A stretch of DNA of 64,000 bases from Dolomedes plantarius (GCA_907164885.2 OU015500.1:56443159-56507158), one strand, 5' to 3'; counted from the first letter of the stretch, positions 1 through 12,965 are shown. Program-made: numbers and translations. Notes: generated from the sequence alone by a model not told the origin.

Positions 1-358
1 ATTAATTACTAATTATTCTTCCAATGCATATACTTAACACACTTAATTCATAATTGTTATTCTTCTACTATATGGCGTGCACTATCATCCTATAAATACT
101 TGATCAATATTTAGCGTTACTTCAATATCTATATCGTTACTTATCTATATCGTTATCTATAGCGTTACTTCAATATCATGTACTATCACTGTCACACTTA
201 TATTTATAAAAATTGAAAGTTTTTAAATGATAAGGAATGCGCATGGATCATTTTGATAAATATTAGCATTTTTAATTAATTTTTTTGGGGTGGGTGGGGG
301 GAACAGGAATTTTTCCAAAAATCCTTATTTTGAATAAAGTGTGTCTCTAATTTAGTAA
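1..358. other. AT-rich unannotated DNA
   Basis: No open frame, RNA or transposon end is recognisable. The only local feature is a short G-rich run around 284-302. Confidence 0.5.
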
Positions 359-445
<87 letters not shown>

Positions 446-452
446 ATATATG

Positions 453-493
<41 letters not shown>
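359..493. repeat. (TA)n microsatellite
   Basis: A nearly pure TA dinucleotide run, interrupted near 434 and around 452-456. It is the first of more than a dozen long TA tracts in the window, many of which abut transposon ends. Confidence 0.97.
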
Positions 494-496
<3 letters not shown>

Positions 497-3060
497 TTTC
501 ATTCTGTATATAGAGTTAAAAATTTAAAATTGAAAAAAATCGAGGATGATGGTCCCTTTACCCCTTAAAAAAATAACCGTGTGTGATCCACTGCTATTGA
601 GCACGTGTTTTAAATTTCTCGAAATAAATGAGTATTTTAAACAAACTCCTCATCAAAACTTTCTTAAGCTGTGAAAAATGACAATGTAATGGAAATATAG
701 ACGAGAGTGATATGCAAATGCTCTATGATTCCCTACTATACTAATTAATAAAAAGGTATATTTCCTTCTTTTTTTATAATTTTTTTGATTGGTTGACCAC
801 TAAGCTGTATATAACTACATAACCCCTGTAAGCCTTATTAGTCGGCAACATCTCAACTTGATCTCGGCTTAAGAGAAATTTTGAAAGGAATTACCATTAT
901 AACTGCTGCTAACTTCTCTTTGAGAATTCTGCTCGTAGGCGAAGACTAATTTCATAGAATTCCTGTAGATCATTATCCATGTATTAGATTCTAAAGTAAC
1001 AAAAATCATCATCCTTATTTAAAGGTGAGAAGCAATATACTTTATTCCGTTTAGCGATTATTTGTCTCTAAGATGACTTTTCAGTTAGAAGTTCTGCAGA
1101 AGATGGTTCTTCTAAAAACTTCTATGCTTTAGATCATGATTAACGTGAATTCAAGTTAATGAACATGTTTCTTTATTGAGATTTTATGAGACTATGGAAC
1201 ATAATTTTCAAACGTGAGATAAAATATAATTTATAATCTTTGATGTCGTGAAGGCCAGAAATTTAGTATCTCTCCTGAAAACCACATAACTATTCTTAAT
1301 TGAATATGTGAGAAGCTATTACAAAATCTTATTACCATAAATATTTTCACTTCTAACATGTAAATAGACTTAGGACATAGAAATTCGAAGCTTTATTCTG
1401 GCTTAATGTGATAATTATAATAATCGGGGACAATTCATAAGCTCCATGTAATTGGGCACGATTCGTAGAGGTTAGCACATTGCGTATAGAGGCATAGATT
1501 AATGAAAAAATTACTTACCACAGGTTAGAACATGACCCGCATAAATGATAATTTTATTCAAATTCGAATAAGCACATTATTTACACATAAAAACATCACA
1601 TCTTAGCCAATCGCCTGAGAAATATTTTTCATTTCACAATCACTCTGCATCTGCAGTAAAATCATAAGTGTTGTATTGCCACGTGCACATATATTCTTCG
1701 TATTATAGGCGGATACATAGGAAACCTTATTTTTGCTCTCAATTTGGTTTTAAGAATGATTACCACATTTGCTCACAGTACGTGCATCCAAGTGGTTCAA
1801 ACTTTTCTTGAAACTATATTTATCGATGCACACATCTGGAACAAGCCACAAAAATTACAGAAATAGCTAGAAGCCAAGCCTTATGACCTAATAGTCAACA
1901 GGCTGGCATTTGATAAATAAATTCCAGAAATATCACTGGAGGAAAGAGATGAAAACTGTAGAAGAAATCAGTTAAGAAATCAGCAGTTAATCCCGCCCAG
2001 CCGCAACACACAACCGCCGGAAAATGGGCGGGCAAGCACCAACTCTCTTGCGGCTAGCGGCAAGAAAACATTTCACACACAAAAAGTTCTTAGAATCGAT
2101 CAGCCAAAAAATACCGCTCTGTTTCCGATGCCATTTTTTCAATATAAACTTTCGGATCAGAGGAAAGTCAACTCGCATTCATTGACACACATCTGGTATT
2201 CGGACTGTCCAATGAACACTAATATCCAAGTCAGTCCATAGTGAGTCGATTTTCCTATCCACTCCTGTGGAATAGTCCGAGGTGTAGAGTCCGCGGCTGA
2301 TAATTTCATAAAACTCCATAATTCCATACTAAATGTGGTTCAACATAGTATTAATTACTAACTAATGTGCTGCTACTCAACGATAAATACAGTCTCTAGC
2401 AGAATCAAAATTATGGTAAATTATCCCCATAATTTTTTTAACAATATTCCTTTAAAATTCAAGATTTTAGCAATTAACATAAACAAAGCTCCTTGAAAGT
2501 GTAGCTGTTTTATGCTTTCAAGAAATTTTCGTTCAGTTTTACATAGAAGTTTTAAATAGCTTATATTCTTAATAAATTCAGCTACATTTTTCTGATTTTT
2601 ATACTAATTTCGCTTTTAGACCTGTACTGAGTTTTTATTTTTAAAGTAGAGGGAAAAACTAAGTCACTAAAATCGGGAATTTTTGTATACAACAGTTTTG
2701 TCATATTTTTTTCCTAAATTCTATAACTCTCACAAGATAATAAATTGTTTTCATTAATAAAAAATTAAAATGAATTTATTGAAAGTCATATATGTTCTGA
2801 AACAACCTAGAGAAAATAAATTTTTTAAATAAAACTGTATTATCTTATAAAACAAAAACCTTTTTATTTACTGATAAAAGTTAAAAAAAATTGGTTTTTG
2901 TTTATACCCGAATGTTTCAAATATTTTGTAATACTTTCCAGTCTAAGTATTTTCCTTGAAGATCATATTTTGGGAATCTTACGTTTTGCTATCATCCACA
3001 TTTAATTGGCCCATGATGTAAATCACGAGCCAGCTATTGATAGCATAAAGCATGATAGAT
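494..3060. other. AT-rich unannotated DNA
   Basis: About 2.5 kb with stops in all frames. A 63-codon minus-strand open frame near 1987-2178 is slightly richer in G+C than its surroundings but matches nothing I recognise. No transposon termini or tandem repeats were seen. Confidence 0.5.
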
Positions 3061-3064
3061 GATT

Positions 3065-3690
3065 TTTCTAGAATCAGAGTGGATCTATGCAGACGAGTCA
3101 CTGATCATCAGCACGGCTGGAGCTGGGGTATACTGCAGACTGTTTTTATATTACACCCCTACAGGTCAATACTTAATAAACTTTGTTGCGGAAATTCGTG
3201 CAATTCTATTAGCGGTTTAATACCTTATAGAGATCACTATTTTTATAAAGCTGTAACGCTATTTGATTCTAGAGCAGCTATTTAAACTCATTGAGTAAAC
3301 CATCTTCAAGAAACAGAAGTTAATACCGAAATAAATCAAGTTTGAGCTTTTTAAGAAGTAAAGGTAGACATATTGCTTTCCGATGGATACCATTACATGT
3401 ACGAATCGACGGTGATGAGATAACCGATCTTCTGGCCAAGAAATGATCTAAAATACATCTCTGTAAAAAAATTTTCCTCTAGCAGCACTTGAGAAGCTAG
3501 TTTACGGAGGAATTACGTAAAACTACCAAACAGAACAAGTAAATAAGTCAAAGGACAAATAATAGGAAATATTCAAGAATGCTGCTTGGTTGAACACCTA
3601 AAATATTTTAAAATACTTTCAACAAATGTATGCCCTATTTGTACTTCCAGCGCTTTGAAATGTGATCATCTTCTGGTGTGCCCGGATCTG
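3065..3690 (+). pseudogene. Decayed LINE fragment: RNase H domain and Cys/His tail
   Basis: A non-LTR retrotransposon 3' relic. From about 3080 one frame reads WIYADESL, the first catalytic Asp of RNase H (usually YTDGS), then GAGVYC and AEIRAI (catalytic Glu). After a frame change KAVTLFDSRAA (third acidic residue) lies near 3240-3275, and WIPLHVRIDGDEITDLLAKK near 3383-3445 carries the final His and Asp. A CPICTSS...CDHLLVCPD segment near 3633-3690 resembles the Cys/His tail that follows RNase H in spider LINEs. The RT is absent, and stops and frameshifts separate the blocks, so this is a dead 5'-truncated copy. The RNase H identity is firm from motif order; the spider-LINE assignment rests on remembered family sequences. 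Confidence 0.72.
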
Positions 3691-3699
3691 GATGCAGAT

Positions 3700-4304
3700 T
3701 ACTGAAATGTTTGCAAGTAATATTAGGATGCCAGGATCCTTATGACTTAACTCAGCGATTTCCCTCTGTTATGTTTGATTTTGCTTTTACGCTTCCTTCT
3801 CCTTTTGTATAATATTCCGTATTTAGCTTTTCCTTACATTATGTTAAGTAGAAGGTACCAGCAATGTAATAAGTTGATTTCCAGTAAAGCAATATACAAC
3901 AACAACATTCCAGCTGAGTATATTAAACAGTTCATTAGTAGATTTTATCGTAATATGTCAACTATGATGTGGTTTTGAGGTTCAGGCTTAAACCGATTAT
4001 GGTTTTCATCTATGTATGCATTTTCCTCTATCTTTCAAGGCAGAATTACCTTTTTCTTTTGATTTTCAATAAATTGATAGAAATGTTTGTCTGTTTCATG
4101 TCGTTCAGAATTAATTTGGGATTTTCTGTAATTAATTATAAACTATTTTAAAAAATAGTATCTCTAACTTATATAATATATTCACATAAATTGAAATCTG
4201 GAGACATTTATCCGTATTTGAGAATAAAAATAATAGATTCTCTGTTGTTTGCAAAAATGTTACAATGCCAGAAATTAAGTTAAAGTAAGTCGGTATTACC
4301 TAAA
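3700..4304. other. AT-rich unannotated DNA
   Basis: Two overlapping short plus-strand open frames (3775-3978, 3969-4151) encode hydrophobic low-complexity peptides typical of AT-rich noise. Nothing else was seen. Confidence 0.45.
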
Positions 4305-4423
4305 TACGAGGGTATTCGGAAACTAAGGTCCGTTTACCTATAAAAAAAACAGATTTTTTCAAAAACTTTATTTTTTAAATTCCTTACATGTGTCTCTATT
4401 TTTCTACATAGTTTCCATATTTT

Positions 4424-5320
4424 TTAAACATTTGTCATAACGTTTACAAGCTTCTGTATGCTTAAGTCGTAGATGTCTGCCGCCTGTGAGGATAACCAGT
4501 CTTGAACTGCTTCTTTCACCTCGTCATCTGTGGCGAATCTCTTGCCGCCGAGAAACTCTTTTAGGTAGCGGAATAAGTGAAAATCACTCGGCGACAAGTC
4601 TGGACTGTACGGTGGATGGTCAATCTGTTCCCATCCAAAATATCTGAACAGATTTGGGTGTGAATGGCAGAATGGGTCTGGCATTGTCATGCAGCAACAA
4701 AACTCCAGACATCAGAAGACCACGTCGCTTATTCTGTATTGCACGTCTAAGTTTAGTTAGGGTAGCACAGTAAGCGGCTGCATTTATTGTTGTCCCTGGC
4801 TGCATAAACTCGACTAACAAGACCCCATGTCTATCCCAAAACACTGTTGCCATGACCTTGTGTTGAGATTGTCTGCTTGGCCTTGACTCTGACTGGTGAT
4901 GTTGTGTGACGCCATTCCATTGAGTGACGTTTAGACTCTGGGGTTCTGTGAGAAACCCACGTAACCCACTATCGTCCCTGTGACAATCTTCTCTAAAAAT
5001 TGATCACCTTATTTATGATATCGATCGAAAAAATCAAGAGCACAAGCCATTCTTTTCAGTTTGTGTTCCTCAGTAAGCACACTGGGAACCCAACTTGCGC
5101 ACAATTTGCGAAATTTCAACTTTTCGGAAGCGATTTTGTGCAAAGTTGTTCTACCCACATTCGGAAATTCCAATTCTAAAGTTGAAATTGTGAATAGCCG
5201 GTCTTCACGAATCTTTTCATCCACGGCATTGACCAAATCGTCTGTGATCACTGATGGTCGACCGGAACGCGGTTCATCATGAGCATTTTCCCGTCCTTGA
5301 AAGCTCTCACCCACTCACCT
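4424..5320 (-). pseudogene. Mariner transposase, N-terminus missing and frameshifted
   Basis: A DD34D mariner-type DDE transposase, which would cut and paste the element at TA sites. Read on the minus strand it has DEPRSGRPS (linker after the first helix-turn-helix) near 5240-5280, VTGD (first catalytic Asp region, frame-disrupted) near 4980, MATVFWDRHGVLLVEF near 4853, LLHDNARP (second Asp) near 4690 and HPPYSPDLSPSDFHLF (third Asp) near 4575-4625. The usual 345 or so residues are cut to about 290, because the first helix-turn-helix is replaced by the inverted right arm. Frameshifts after the first Asp and after HDNARP make it non-functional. Confidence 0.88.
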
Positions 5321-5326
5321 TGAAAG

Positions 5327-5622
5327 CTCTGTTCAGATCTTTTGGATGGGAACAGATTGACCACTCACCGTACAGTCCAGACTTGTCGCCGAGTGATTTT
5401 CACTTATTCCGCTACCTAAAAGAGTTTCTCGGCGGCAAGAGATTCGCCACAGATGACGAGGTGAAAGAAGCAGTTCAAGACTTGTTATCCTCACAGGCGG
5501 CAGACTTCTACTACTTAAGCATACAGAAGCTTGTAGAACGTTATGACAAATGTTTAAAAAAATATGGAAACTATGTAGAAAAAGAGACACATGTAAGGAA
5601 TTTAAAAAATAAAGTTTTTTAA
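5327..5622 (+). pseudogene. Second, inverted copy of the mariner transposase C-terminus
   Basis: This plus-strand frame encodes LFRSFGWEQIDH, SPYSPDLSPSDFHLF and the rest of the mariner C-terminus through RYDKCLKKYGNYVEK. It duplicates the minus-strand left arm in opposite orientation. The two copies differ at several residues (for example HSPYS against HPPYS, DLLSS against DWLSS). This copy ends in the canonical C-terminus, whereas the left-arm copy stops earlier. It cannot encode a functional transposase because it starts downstream of the second catalytic Asp. Confidence 0.88.
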
Positions 5623-5682
5623 AATCTGTAATGTTTTCTGTTTTATAAGTAAACGGACCTTAGTTTCCGAATAACCCTCGTA

Positions 5683-6474
5683 TAAGGAACTGCGCAAAAT
5701 ATTTTGAAGTATTCTCTGATACACAGTTTTCAACAAAGAAACCAAAATTAAATCTGCAATAGTACAATTTAAAGATTAGGGTACACAATATTCTCGTATA
5801 ATAGAAAATCAAGTATTTTTAAAGTACAAACATCCAATCATTTTCTTTCACAACAAAAAATATCTCTACTCGAAATTTAAGATAAGAGTTTATCAAAGAA
5901 TATTCGCTTGTTGCTCAGTTTCCACAAATATAGCTCTGAGATATAAAATTTAAAACATCTTAAATTTCCAGGGACATGTCTTTTAACAAATCAAAAGTTT
6001 AGTTCACCAGAGAGATTTAATTTAATATTTCAATGTTTCATCGCTGAGATATATTTGGCATTCAAAGCAAGTCTTAAAACTGGGCTTTAATTGTTTGCGA
6101 GATAATTCTTATATTTCCCATGCGATTGGAGCTTGAGCGAAGCACTAATCAGTTAATACGTACTAAGGTTCATCTACCTTCCCTTCGTTAGATTTCAGCA
6201 AATTAAAATATCTAGATTTCCGCAAGAGGTGGAACAGGCGAAAGTGTATTTGGTTAAAACATCAAACATTTCCACGCTGATGACCAGAAGGAATATTTTA
6301 TTTTATTTGACAGGAGGAATACCTAATAACCTCACTTCAACTATACATGAATATGTAAGCAGAAGTTTGCTCTTCGCGAAATTTTATATGATTTATATTA
6401 TACTAAAGGGCGAAGTTTATTTTCAAGCATAAATTTAAATAATCCTTATCGGGAAAGAGAATGTCTTTCACGTG
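5683..6474. other. AT-rich unannotated DNA
   Basis: A single 67-codon plus-strand open frame (6229-6432) has no recognisable motif. No repeats or transposon ends were seen. Confidence 0.45.
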
Positions 6475-6535
6475 AATATATATAATATATATATAATATA
6501 TATAAATATATATATATATATATTATATAATATAT

Positions 6536-6568
<33 letters not shown>

Positions 6569-6654
6569 CTAATATATATATATATATAATATATATATCT
6601 ATATTATTAATATATATATATAGATATATATATATTATATATAATATATATAGA

Positions 6655-6748
<94 letters not shown>

Positions 6749-6779
6749 ATATATATAATATATATATATAATATATATA

Positions 6780-6859
<80 letters not shown>
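6475..6859. repeat. Interrupted (TA)n tract
   Basis: About 385 bp of TA dinucleotides broken by phase shifts (taa, att) and scattered C or G substitutions, which suggests an older tract than the purer ones elsewhere. Confidence 0.95.
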
Positions 6860-7127
6860 TTAAATAAGGCTGTGAAAGGCAAAGTAGTTAAGTCACATTT
6901 TCAACTTTTTTAATTTGAGGGCAAAGATGTAATCTCGATGTTCAATTTATAGTGGCAATGCAAATAATTATTCTTTGCAATATTACAATAATTAGCATGA
7001 ATTATAATTTGTTCAATTTACAGTGGAATTTTTGTAGTTTTTGTAGTAAAATGCTTTGAATTTATACCACTTGACTTACTGACTTACACCACTTTGCATT
7101 TCACCGCCTCATATCTATATATATATA

Positions 7128-8374
7128 CAGTTGGTTCTCTGTTTAACGACGCTCTACTTAAGGACGATCTCTATTTAAGACGATATTTCCCGTCCCGGTC
7201 CCTCCGACGTAAAAAAAATTCTATTTAAGACGATTTTGTTTCTATTTAACGACGATTTTTTCTTACATGATAAACTTTTTCTTCAACATTTTATCTACAG
7301 AAGGGTACTTTCTGTGGGGGGAGTTTGGTTTCAATAACAACCCTGATTCCTTTATGTTGTTGCAGTGGAAAAAACCGGGGGAGGGGGGGGGGAGTACTGT
7401 TTCCGGTAGATGGAACATTCTTCCCTGGTGGCATCGATTTCTTAGTGCGGGTGTGGAATCACTCTATTGTACCTACCATGTTGTCATATGATTTACGAAC
7501 TGTCCAAAGCACCTCCTCTCACTCCTTCGGGGAAGCATGTGTTAATGTTTAGAGAATTCATGGTTTGTGGTAGGAGCTCTTCAGTACGAATACGAGGTGA
7601 GCAGAGCAAAATGGAATCAAAGCGAAAGCATCTTACGCTACACCAAAAAGTGAAAATTATTGAAAACTGGGAAGAAAGTAGTTGGAATAAAAAAAGTCCA
7701 ATTTCGCAAGACAATTTCATCTACCCGAGTCTACTCTCAAAGAAGGACGATTTTAGCAAGCAAAGAGAGAAATTCTTGAAGCAGCACAAAAAATTTGGTT
7801 TGGATCCAAATCCAAACGGCAGAAAATTCAATGTGGCAGATCAGAAGAGTTTGAGAAGGTATTCCTGCAATGGTTTCATCAAGCAGAGCATCTATCATTC
7901 AATTTCCGGAGTGATATTTAAAGAAAATGCTATTATTCTGGCAGAAAAGTTTGGAATGCAAAATTTCAGGCTTCGGCTGGTTGTCTAACAAAGTTCAAAG
8001 AAAGATCCGGGCTTGTTTTAAAAGCATATCTGGCGAAAGTGGCTCCGTAGATGAAAAAATAGTGGATAATTGGAAAATAGGCTGAAGGGGATATTGATGG
8101 ATATGAGGAGAAGACAATATTCAATGCAGATGAGACGGGCTTTATTTACTCTTTTTTTTCAATGTAATTTAAAATAACTTTTTGGGAATAAAATAATGAT
8201 GATAAAAAAATAACATTTTTAACACGCCAATCTATTAAGAAATAATATTGACAGTCCTAAGCCTGTAAAGTGTGAAGAGAAATGTTATTTTTTCACAAAT
8301 TCTGTTTAAGGACGACTCTACTTAAGGACGATTTTTCACGGTCCCTTGAAAGTCGTTAAACAGAGAACCAACTG
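7128..8374 (+). mobile_element. Internally deleted Tigger (pogo-like) element
   Basis: A 1,247-bp element with TA on both sides (7126-7127, 8375-8376). The termini CAGTTGGTTCTCTGTTTAAC and its reverse complement begin with the CAG typical of Tigger/pogo. Subterminal motifs resembling CTACTTAAGGACG recur at both ends (7147 onward, 8308-8333). It encodes the N-terminal half of a Tigger transposase on the plus strand and then passes directly into 3' sequence, so most of the DDE domain has been deleted. Full elements are usually about twice this size. It sits inside a TA run. Confidence 0.86.
7611..8150 (+). pseudogene. Tigger transposase, N-terminal half only
   Basis: Starts at ATG 7611 with MESKRKHLTLHQKVKIIE, the CENP-B N-terminal (psq-type helix-turn-helix) DNA-binding domain of Tigger transposases. 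After a frame disturbance it continues through the HTH_Tnp_Tc5 / CENP-B DNA-binding region (ILAEKFGMQNF, then WLSKFKERSGLV) and SGESGSVDEKIVDNW. It ends at NADETGF, the first catalytic Asp of the DDE domain, near 8120-8145, followed by AT-rich non-coding sequence. The second and third catalytic residues are missing. Several frameshifts and stops confirm a pseudogene. Confidence 0.85.
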
Positions 8375-8386
8375 TATATATATATA

Positions 8387-8556
8387 AGTGGAATCTCGAT
8401 CTATCGTTTTTCAAGGGACCGATTGAATGAACGATAAATGCGGGAAAACGATAGATGCGGATACATAACAAAGCAATACGATCTTTGGGACTGGATAAAA
8501 TGAACTACACATACGGAAAACGATGGATCCGAAAACGATCGATCGGGATTCCACTG
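8387..8556. mobile_element. Short Tigger-like MITE
   Basis: About 170 bp between TA runs, only 12 bp after the Tigger element. The left end AGTGGAATCTCGATCTATCG matches the reverse complement of the right end CGATCGATCGGGATTCCACT with a few changes, and the right end is followed by G and TA. Variants of AACGATAGATGCGG recur inside. It is non-coding. The CAGTGGAATC-style terminus and TA target suggest a Tigger-dependent MITE. Confidence 0.72.
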
Positions 8557-8580
8557 TATATATATATATATATATATATA

Positions 8581-8622
<42 letters not shown>
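8557..8622. repeat. (TA)n microsatellite
   Basis: A TA run of 66 bp directly against the right end of the MITE, with one C substitution. Confidence 0.95.
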
Positions 8623-8623
<1 letters not shown>

Positions 8624-11600
8624 GCTGCATGATAAAATCAGTTGTACAAATTGAGTGCTTCATTAAAATTGCTTCTAGTACACTGAAGCTGAGTGTCTAC
8701 CTTTTAACCGAGGTGTTCGTGTTATTTATTAAACATTTTGATTTATTATATGGCAAATTCATAATTTTTCGGCAAAAATTTTAAGTGTTATTAGAATAGT
8801 TGAATTAATTATTTTTAGAATATGTATCAGAAATTTTAATGTAAACCAATAGAATTCTATTAAAAGCAAATTACACTGTGTTATAACTTTTCCTTTTCTT
8901 GAGTGTTATAAAAGCCATATTTCAAATTATTTACACCTCTAGAAATATAAAGTTTAAATTTCACGTTCCAATCTTCGTTTTGGATACCGTTTAATTGTTT
9001 AAATATCATCATTTCATTAGAAAATATTAGAGATTTATATAACTAATATAGAGATTTTATATAACATAATATAGAGATTTTTATAACTATGTTAAATGTG
9101 TAGTAAAAATAATTGAAATTTTAGTGTCATAAGAGTCTCTTAAGAAACTAGGAATCAAATGCAATAAAAATGCATTGAAGCAAACAAGAAATTTCGAAGT
9201 TAAATACTTTTTGTAATAGTTCATGAAAAACTATTTAAATTTCTGCAGTTTCTTGAATTACACTTTTTTCATTATAACACAAAGAAATAATTTTAATTTA
9301 GATCCATTTAATTAAATGAGGAAATTAAGTAATGAGATTTAATTACGCATAGTAAAATCCAATTAGATCCAGGTATTTCAACCAATTTAGATACGCATAA
9401 TTTTTATTTTTAGATAAAATAAAGACTTCATTGAAGAAAATAATAAATTTGGGCAAAAAAAAAAACATGATTAATAGTTCCTCTTTCAACGTTCCCTTTT
9501 TCCCTAACTTTAAAATAGTTTTAATATCATTAAAGATATAATTAATTAAACAGAACTATTTCAACTGTATAAAAACTCATGATAACAAAAGTTCAGTTCT
9601 TTTAGGGTTAATTCTTTCTCAATAAAATTTAGTGTATTTTTTGAGAAATTACGATCTAATGCTTAATTACATACACACCCACACATACAGGTCTTATTTG
9701 TGTTTGTATGTTCAGTATTGCCTCAGCAAGAACAATTGGCAAGTGTAATTTAGAGACATGAATGAATTAGGGCAGGAAACTTTGGTGACTTACTGGCCAA
9801 AACTCTCATTGTAATGAGAATTTTGTGACAGCAATTAAACTTTTCCAAAAGCATTTTTTGCTTGGATGGCATTAACACAATAGTAATGGTCATGACAAAT
9901 AAATGTCCTTAAAATTTAGAAAAGCGTATTTTTTCTTAATTTAGTTTGACTTGTTAACTTAATGATTGCAGCTTTTAGAGCCGCGGTGCTCTTCATAAAA
10001 ATAAATTGGCATTTCGTTGTAAGTGAAAAAATTTAATGCATTGGTGGGTGATTGGTCATTTAGATGTGTCATTTTCAGTATTCATTGCATTATTTCTGTG
10101 ATGTGATGGTTCGATAATTTTCAAGCGGTACAGTTCAAAAAATGATTTCAATAATGAACGTAAAAATCCAAGCATCAAAATCTCTACTTTCGGAATGTAG
10201 AAAAATTGAAGTCAAACGTTTTAAAGTTTCGTTCATTAATAGATACTCCTACTGAACGTTCTTTTTTCCTCTTTAATAATATATATTTCCGATTAAGATA
10301 TTTATTTTATGATCAGTCGTCAATAAGACCAATTGAACTAAATAATAAGTATTTAGTTTGAGACTATTAAAGAGGCATAATCAAAATTCAAACCATGAGC
10401 TAATGGCACTTTTAGACTCTTAGTGGACTCACCTATTTTGGATTATTATTTTCTTATTCCTCACCAGGGATAGGCAACGCGGTGCCCGCGAAACAATTTT
10501 AAAACGTCCGCCGTTCAAATATCTAAATTTCAGATATTTGAACAACCAATTCTCGTAGTTGTAATGTATAATTTCAATAAAAAAATTAAAAATCGTAAAA
10601 ACCAAAATCTGATCAGTCTGCCTCTCGACAGTGTCGCTCTCCCTCACTGTGAGTCAGCTTCATTTTCAAATGTTCTGGAATTTAGTGAATAGAAATAGGT
10701 TCCAATTCTTGAGAAATGTGATCTGAGATCGAACTCTCTTTGCGCATCGACGTATGTTTGTGAATCCTTGTTTTCTAATATTAAATACTTAAAATCACAG
10801 TACCATTCAAGCCTTACTGACACTCCTTTGGACCAATGCCTGAGAACTGGGAATTCAACTTATGTGCCACATTACAACGAGTTGGCCGCAGATTTGCAAT
10901 GTGAATTATCGCAATAATTATCGATTTTAAGACTGTTTTGCGTAAATAAAATTTGAATTTATATATTAAAAATTTATGTAGCATTATATTTTCATGTTTA
11001 AATTTACAACCCCCCCCCCCCCCCCTATCTCCATCCTCCTCTCCTCAGCAGCAGTGCCCGCCGAATTCCCGTATTCTCAAATATGCCTTCGTAGTAAAAT
11101 AATTACAAAATAAAATAACTTTTTATACCATGTTTATAAATTTTCTGTTCAATCATATAAACTTGACAATTCTGTGTATTTATAAATACTTTTTAAATTT
11201 TTTTTTTTATGATCCCCACCCAGATGTCGACCCTAGGAATGCTTGGTCAAAATTGAGGTGGCAACAAGCTAAGACGGACTCCGACCTTTGTTTTGCTATT
11301 TAAACAGGAGCTACACACTTCAGCCAGAAGCCTATATGAACCTGGTCAGTAATGTCCCTCAGACGCTTTAGAAACAAAAACAACATACATTAATGTAAGA
11401 TAATTATGTTTTAATGTTTGCCATTCTGCTATATTTTAATCAGTTATGTAAATAAGTTGTTTAGGTTTTGATGGGCAGAATGATATTAATGTTGTCAGAC
11501 ATATCTTAAGATAGAGGAAATTTAATTAATTTTAATTTTATATAAACATGATAGTTGTACTTTGTTAGAAAATCCAAGTATTAAATATTGTATAAATTAA

Positions 11601-12957
11601 CATACTGGGAAATGGAGAAGTTTTTCATATGAGGTTTTACATTCCGAAATGTATAGATGCACAAAATCAATCTAAATAATTATGAACTAATTTGCAAAAT
11701 CTAATTTGAAGAATAGCGTGACTGGTTAAAAAATCTTTGATTTTCTGCATATGCTAATAGCAGATTTTGGAAGTAAGTCTCTTATCTAAAAGCTTTATAT
11801 TACATCTAGGTATTCCGTAAAATAATTGTCATGAACAAAAGTTAGTATGCAAGTGAAATATTGAAAACCATTGTCAAAGACCTGTCTGTGAGCTATGGAA
11901 ATTTGTCCTGAATTATTTTACCTTCAGAGGAAAACATTATTAATTGAAAAATCTTGGCCATTGAGTATGACATATTTATTCTGTTTCTTTCTTGAGTTGA
12001 TTAAAATACTTTCTAAAACTTTGACTGAACTTTTGGCTGAAATACTTTCAAATATCATTTTTGACTGAAGCTTATATATTTTTTAGCCTCTGCAATAATA
12101 TAACATCTAGACCTTTATCCTTCTATGTCTGCGAAATTTCAATTACCAGTAGAGAAGTTAGATTAAGGTAGTTTATCGTAAATTGACAGCGATTAATACA
12201 TAATGAATGATTAATTCTTATATATTATTATTATTTTCACTTCTCAATAGTGTTACCCTATATAGTGTTTCTGGAATAAATTATAAAATAGAAATCTGAG
12301 CTTCAAATCTGCTAAACTATTTAGAAATAATGGTTGCAATTTTGTGAAATTGAATAGAATGTGTTTATAGATAATTATTGTAAATTAATTTGTTTATTAT
12401 TTACATGCAGTGTGAAGATGAAACAAACAGCTTCAAGAAAATTTTCAATCCGACAAAATAGATTAAAGGTGAATTTGAATTGAAGGACTAAGTACCAAAA
12501 GAATATCTTTCTTCTAGAAATAAAGATATATATTTTATGAATTTTAATTAATAAATTTTATAAAAATTAATTAATATAGAGAGACTGTATAATTAATTTT
12601 TTAAATATATATAGTACCTTTGTTTGAGTAGAGGTGTTATGGAAATGTTTCCACCTATTTTTTTTTTAAATTGTTCAATTTTTGGTAAATGTTTACTCTT
12701 TCCGTATATTTTAGAAATCATATGGCATTTCAGTATAAAACGTACATGTACAGGAAAAGAAGTAAATAAAGAAACAAAAAATGTTTAAATGCATATTTAT
12801 TCAAGAAGGTATTATAATATTGTCTGAATTATTTGTAAAAAAATTATAGCTTGCAACATAAATTTTGTATCAGAACAAATTTATTGTAGTGTTTAATGCA
12901 TATATTGAAAAACATTTGCACCTGGATTACATTTAAGAGCTCTCCTCTTATATTTTG
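8623..12957. other. AT-rich unannotated DNA
   Basis: Over 4 kb without a recognisable gene. It contains a minisatellite (9027-9092), a possible hAT-type end near 10465, a poly-C run near 11011-11026 followed by a pyrimidine-rich stretch, and a short acceptor/donor-bounded stretch near 12414-12469 that I do not accept as an exon. Confidence 0.45.
9027..9092. repeat. Three-unit minisatellite, about 22-28 bp
   Basis: The phrase TAGAGATTT(T)ATATAAC recurs three times with small changes (near 9028, 9050 and 9071). Confidence 0.7.
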
Positions 12958-12965
12958 TATGTTCA

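Larger units (their letters stand above)
4307..5680. mobile_element. Palindromic mariner element with two 3' ends
   Basis: An element of 1,374 bp flanked by TA at 4305-4306 and 5681-5682. The left terminus CGAGGGTATTCGGAAACTAA is the reverse complement of the right terminus except for one indel. The inverted similarity does not stop at normal terminal repeats: about 349 bp on the left (4307-4655) and 354 bp on the right (5327-5680) are inverted copies of the same transposase 3' end. The centre (4656-5326) holds the rest of one minus-strand transposase without its N-terminus. The whole is therefore a foldback in which the normal 5' end has been replaced by a second 3' end. Length and TA target fit mariner. 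Confidence 0.88.

Noticed and set aside
1987..2178. 63-codon minus-strand frame with several Cys
   Set aside because: No domain, no start context and no neighbouring exon signals; probably chance.
10465..10500. hAT-type terminus CAGGGATAGGCAACGCGGTG
   Set aside because: Start resembles hAT MITE ends, but no matching opposite terminus or 8-bp duplication could be found; left as a note only.
12414..12469. Micro-exon between TGCAG and AAGGTGAAT
   Set aside because: Only about 55 bp, no conserved peptide, and such signals arise often by chance in AT-rich DNA.
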